DNA from: Desulfurobacterium sp. TC5-1
Lineage (GTDB): Bacteria > Aquificota > Aquificia > Desulfurobacteriales > Desulfurobacteriaceae
Direction of reading: 5' to 3'
Assembly (NCBI RefSeq): GCF_000421485.1
Contig: NZ_ATXC01000001.1
Span: 558,001 to 622,000 of the forward strand
DNA length: 64,000 bases
A program made the translations under genes and the position numbers. How positions within the stretch are numbered: position 1 is the stretch's first letter; each line of letters starts with the position of its first letter. Under the pieces are notes generated by a model that was not told where the DNA came from, did not search any database, and saw only the letters and a program-made list of their open reading frames with translations. Below are positions 62,250-64,000 of the stretch, in pieces.

Positions 62250-63896
62250 TTGGGGAGAAAAAAAATCCCCCACTCTTTTGTAGAAGACTTGCTATCAAGA
62301 GTTGACATCGTTGACATAGTGTCAAGGTATGTCTCTCTCAGACAGGTAGGCCGCAACTTTTCAGCCCTCTGCCCCTTCCATCCAGAAAAAACTCCCTCAT
62401 TTGTCGTAAGCCCGGAAAAGCAAATATTTAAATGCTTCGGCTGCGGCGTTGGTGGTAACGCAATCACCTTCATAGAGAAGTACGAGAATCTATCGTTTTA
62501 CGAAGCGGTAAAGAGGCTCTGTGAACTTTCAGGCATTGAATTTCCATCAGAATTTTCAGAGGAAGATTCTGAAGCCGATACAGTATTTGAAAGCGCCAAC
62601 AAAGCAGCAAAATTTTTCCACTCAAAAATAGACAGAATAAAGGAATATTTGAAAGCCCGTTCAATAGATAAAACAAGCGCTGAGAGATTTCTAATAGGAT
62701 ACGCACCCGCCGATTACCACAACCACCTCAAAATAAATAGAGAAATACTCAAAAAGCTAAATCTTATAACTGAAAAAGGTTACCCATTCTTTAAAGAGAG
62801 ACTCATCATTCCCATATTCAACCACAGTGGCAAAATTGTAGCGTTTGGCGGAAGAGCACTCAAAGCAACTCAGAAACCAAAGTACATCAACAGTCCAGAA
62901 AGCGAGATATTCCACAAAAACAGCATCCTTTACGGATTTTTCCAGGCAAAAGAACGGATTTTAAAAGAAAAGGAAGCTGTTGTAGTAGAAGGTTACTTTG
63001 ACGTCATATCCCTGTTCCAGGCAGGAATAGAAAAAGCGGTAGCTCCCATGGGAACTTCCTTAACAGAAAACCATGCTAAAACGTTGAAAAGATACGCAAA
63101 TCGGATAATTCTATTTTTTGACGGCGATGAAGCTGGCGAAAAAGCCACACTGCGTTCTTCAAAAATTTTCACAGAGTTAGAAGTTGAACCTTTTATCGTC
63201 CGTCCACCGGAAGGTGAAGATCCTGATTCCCTCGCAAAGAAATCACCTGAAAAGCTTAAAAAACTTCTGTCAGAACCAATTCCGCTCATCCGGTACCTCA
63301 TAGAAAAAGTTGAAAAGGCACCACTTGAAATGCAGGCAGAAGAGATAAGAAAGGTCATCGACGTATTCTCACCTATGAAAGACAAAAATCCCTTCAAATT
63401 TAAAAAATTCCTCTCAGAACTATCTGCCGTTACAGGTGCAGATATAAAGTGGCTTAAAAAGCAGGTGCCGCAGTATAGAAACAGAAAAGATGCAGAAAAA
63501 ATCGAAAAACCCATAATACCTGAGTATGAAAAAGCTTTCATCAAAGGCATGATAGAGGGAAAAATACCCGTAAACCTCGACATATCACCAAACGTCTTCG
63601 TATCAGACGATTGCAGAAAACTTTTTGTTCTTTTCAAGATGAAAGGAAACATACCTTCATCGATAGAGATAGAACAGGAATACCCTGAACTTGGTGGAAC
63701 AATCGCAGAAATAGCACTTACCGAATTTACCGAAGAGGAAATAAAGGCTTCTCTGTGCAGAATTGTCAAGAAAGAGTTAGACAGAAGATTGAAAAACACA
63801 AAAGGCTTCATTGACAGGAAAAGGCTGAAAGAACTGTGTGTCAATCTAACACCTGAGGTTGGGGGAATTGAGGAAATTATTTCTTGCATCCATTAA
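62250..63896 (+). CDS. dnaG: DNA primase
   Basis: Makes RNA primers for replication. The N-terminal zinc finger (CPFHPEKTPSFVVSPEKQIFKCFGCG, about 40-65), the TOPRIM core (VVEGYFDVISL, FFDGDEAGEKA) and a helicase-binding C-terminal region are present in 548 residues. The start is TTG, with GAGGTGA five bases upstream. A short hairpin GGGGA...TCCCC brackets an A8 run just after the start codon. rpoD follows 17 bases downstream, the classical macromolecular-synthesis pair without rpsU. Confidence 0.96.
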   Translation: MGRKKIPHSFVEDLLSRVDIVDIVSRYVSLRQVGRNFSALCPFHPEKTPSFVVSPEKQIFKCFGCGVGGNAITFIEKYENLSFYEAVKRLCELSGIEFPSEFSEEDSEADTVFESANKAAKFFHSKIDRIKEYLKARSIDKTSAERFLIGYAPADYHNHLKINREILKKLNLITEKGYPFFKERLIIPIFNHSGKIVAFGGRALKATQKPKYINSPESEIFHKNSILYGFFQAKERILKEKEAVVVEGYFDVISLFQAGIEKAVAPMGTSLTENHAKTLKRYANRIILFFDGDEAGEKATLRSSKIFTELEVEPFIVRPPEGEDPDSLAKKSPEKLKKLLSEPIPLIRYLIEKVEKAPLEMQAEEIRKVIDVFSPMKDKNPFKFKKFLSELSAVTGADIKWLKKQVPQYRNRKDAEKIEKPIIPEYEKAFIKGMIEGKIPVNLDISPNVFVSDDCRKLFVLFKMKGNIPSSIEIEQEYPELGGTIAEIALTEFTEEEIKASLCRIVKKELDRRLKNTKGFIDRKRLKELCVNLTPEVGGIEEIISCIH

Positions 63897-63913
63897 ATCA
63901 AGGAGGTGCAGCG

Positions 63914-64000
63914 TTGGAGAAGAACAGCTTTGAAGAGCTGATAGCCCTGGGGCGAGAGAAGGGCTATGTAACATTTGACGAACTTATAGAGCACATCGAC
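63914..64000 (+). CDS. rpoD: RNA polymerase primary sigma factor, N-terminal part (cut by the window end)
   Basis: The first 29 codons of an open frame starting with TTG behind AAGGAGGTG. The encoded EELIALGREKGYVTFDELIE is the sigma-70 region 1.1 signature. The position directly after dnaG supports rpoD. The rest lies beyond the window. Confidence 0.88.
   Translation, partial: MEKNSFEELIALGREKGYVTFDELIEHID

Noticed and set aside
62993-63889. A 298-codon minus-strand frame opposite dnaG
   Set aside because: Shadow of dnaG. It is serine- and phenylalanine-rich as expected from antisense of a purine-rich coding strand, and has no motif.

Overview
The window looks like chromosome from a thermophilic, deep-branching anaerobe or microaerophile, most likely Aquificota (Desulfurobacteriaceae-like). 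This is inferred from gene content: a stand-alone NurA nuclease, a TatD-radical SAM fusion, the dnaG-rpoD pair, NikR, a polyferredoxin, very tight gene packing with many 4-base overlaps, frequent TTG/GTG starts and a purine-rich A+T-leaning coding strand. No 16S rRNA is present to confirm it.

Layout. 0-15.5 kb is ordinary core sequence: a Xer-type recombinase, UvrD/PcrA helicase, homoserine kinase, a REC-domain protein, a membrane diguanylate cyclase, a phosphate-sensing block (PhoB-like regulator, PhoR-like kinase, PstS) with Pho-box-like TTAACA direct repeats, SuhB, Mrp, a tiny CxxC membrane protein, a NapH-like polyferredoxin, SpoVG, a flavodoxin-like protein and a YqhA-like membrane protein.

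15.7-30.6 kb is a complete type III-A CRISPR-Cas island. It opens with a four-gene run: an unknown 146-aa gene, a sigma-factor-like gene, a CalpT-like gene and a SAVED-Lon protease. The last three match the CalpS/CalpT/CalpL cyclic-oligoadenylate-activated proteolytic signalling cascade known from Sulfurihydrogenibium. Next come cas10 (HD and GGDD intact), csm2, csm3, csm4, csm5, cas6 and a CARF-HEPN protein. An 11-repeat, 10-spacer array follows, read on the minus strand. Two cas2 genes, cas1 and a Card1/Can2-like CARF nuclease follow in the opposite orientation. One locus therefore carries three different predicted cyclic-oligoadenylate effectors. The four-gene block is the most exciting part of the window, and its first gene is the least described member.

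30.7-46 kb is again core. Minus-strand operons carry argS, a SPOR protein, a TatD/radical-SAM fusion, nikR, yebC, a lytic transglycosylase and trmI, and separately clpX, tpiA, secG, a phospholipase-D-like lipoprotein, glnD, a cysteine-rich membrane protein and a divergent Fe-S glycosylase.

46-64 kb holds trpF, tRNA-Ser(GGA), the small SRP RNA, dnaX (with a nine-A run placed as in slippage-dependent dnaX genes), an NtrC-type activator, a TRIC-like membrane protein, bioF and bioA, a second diguanylate cyclase, a penicillin-binding transpeptidase, NurA, a spherulin-4-like lipoprotein, a TPR protein, an AddB-like nuclease, two envelope coiled-coil proteins, dnaG and the first 29 codons of rpoD.
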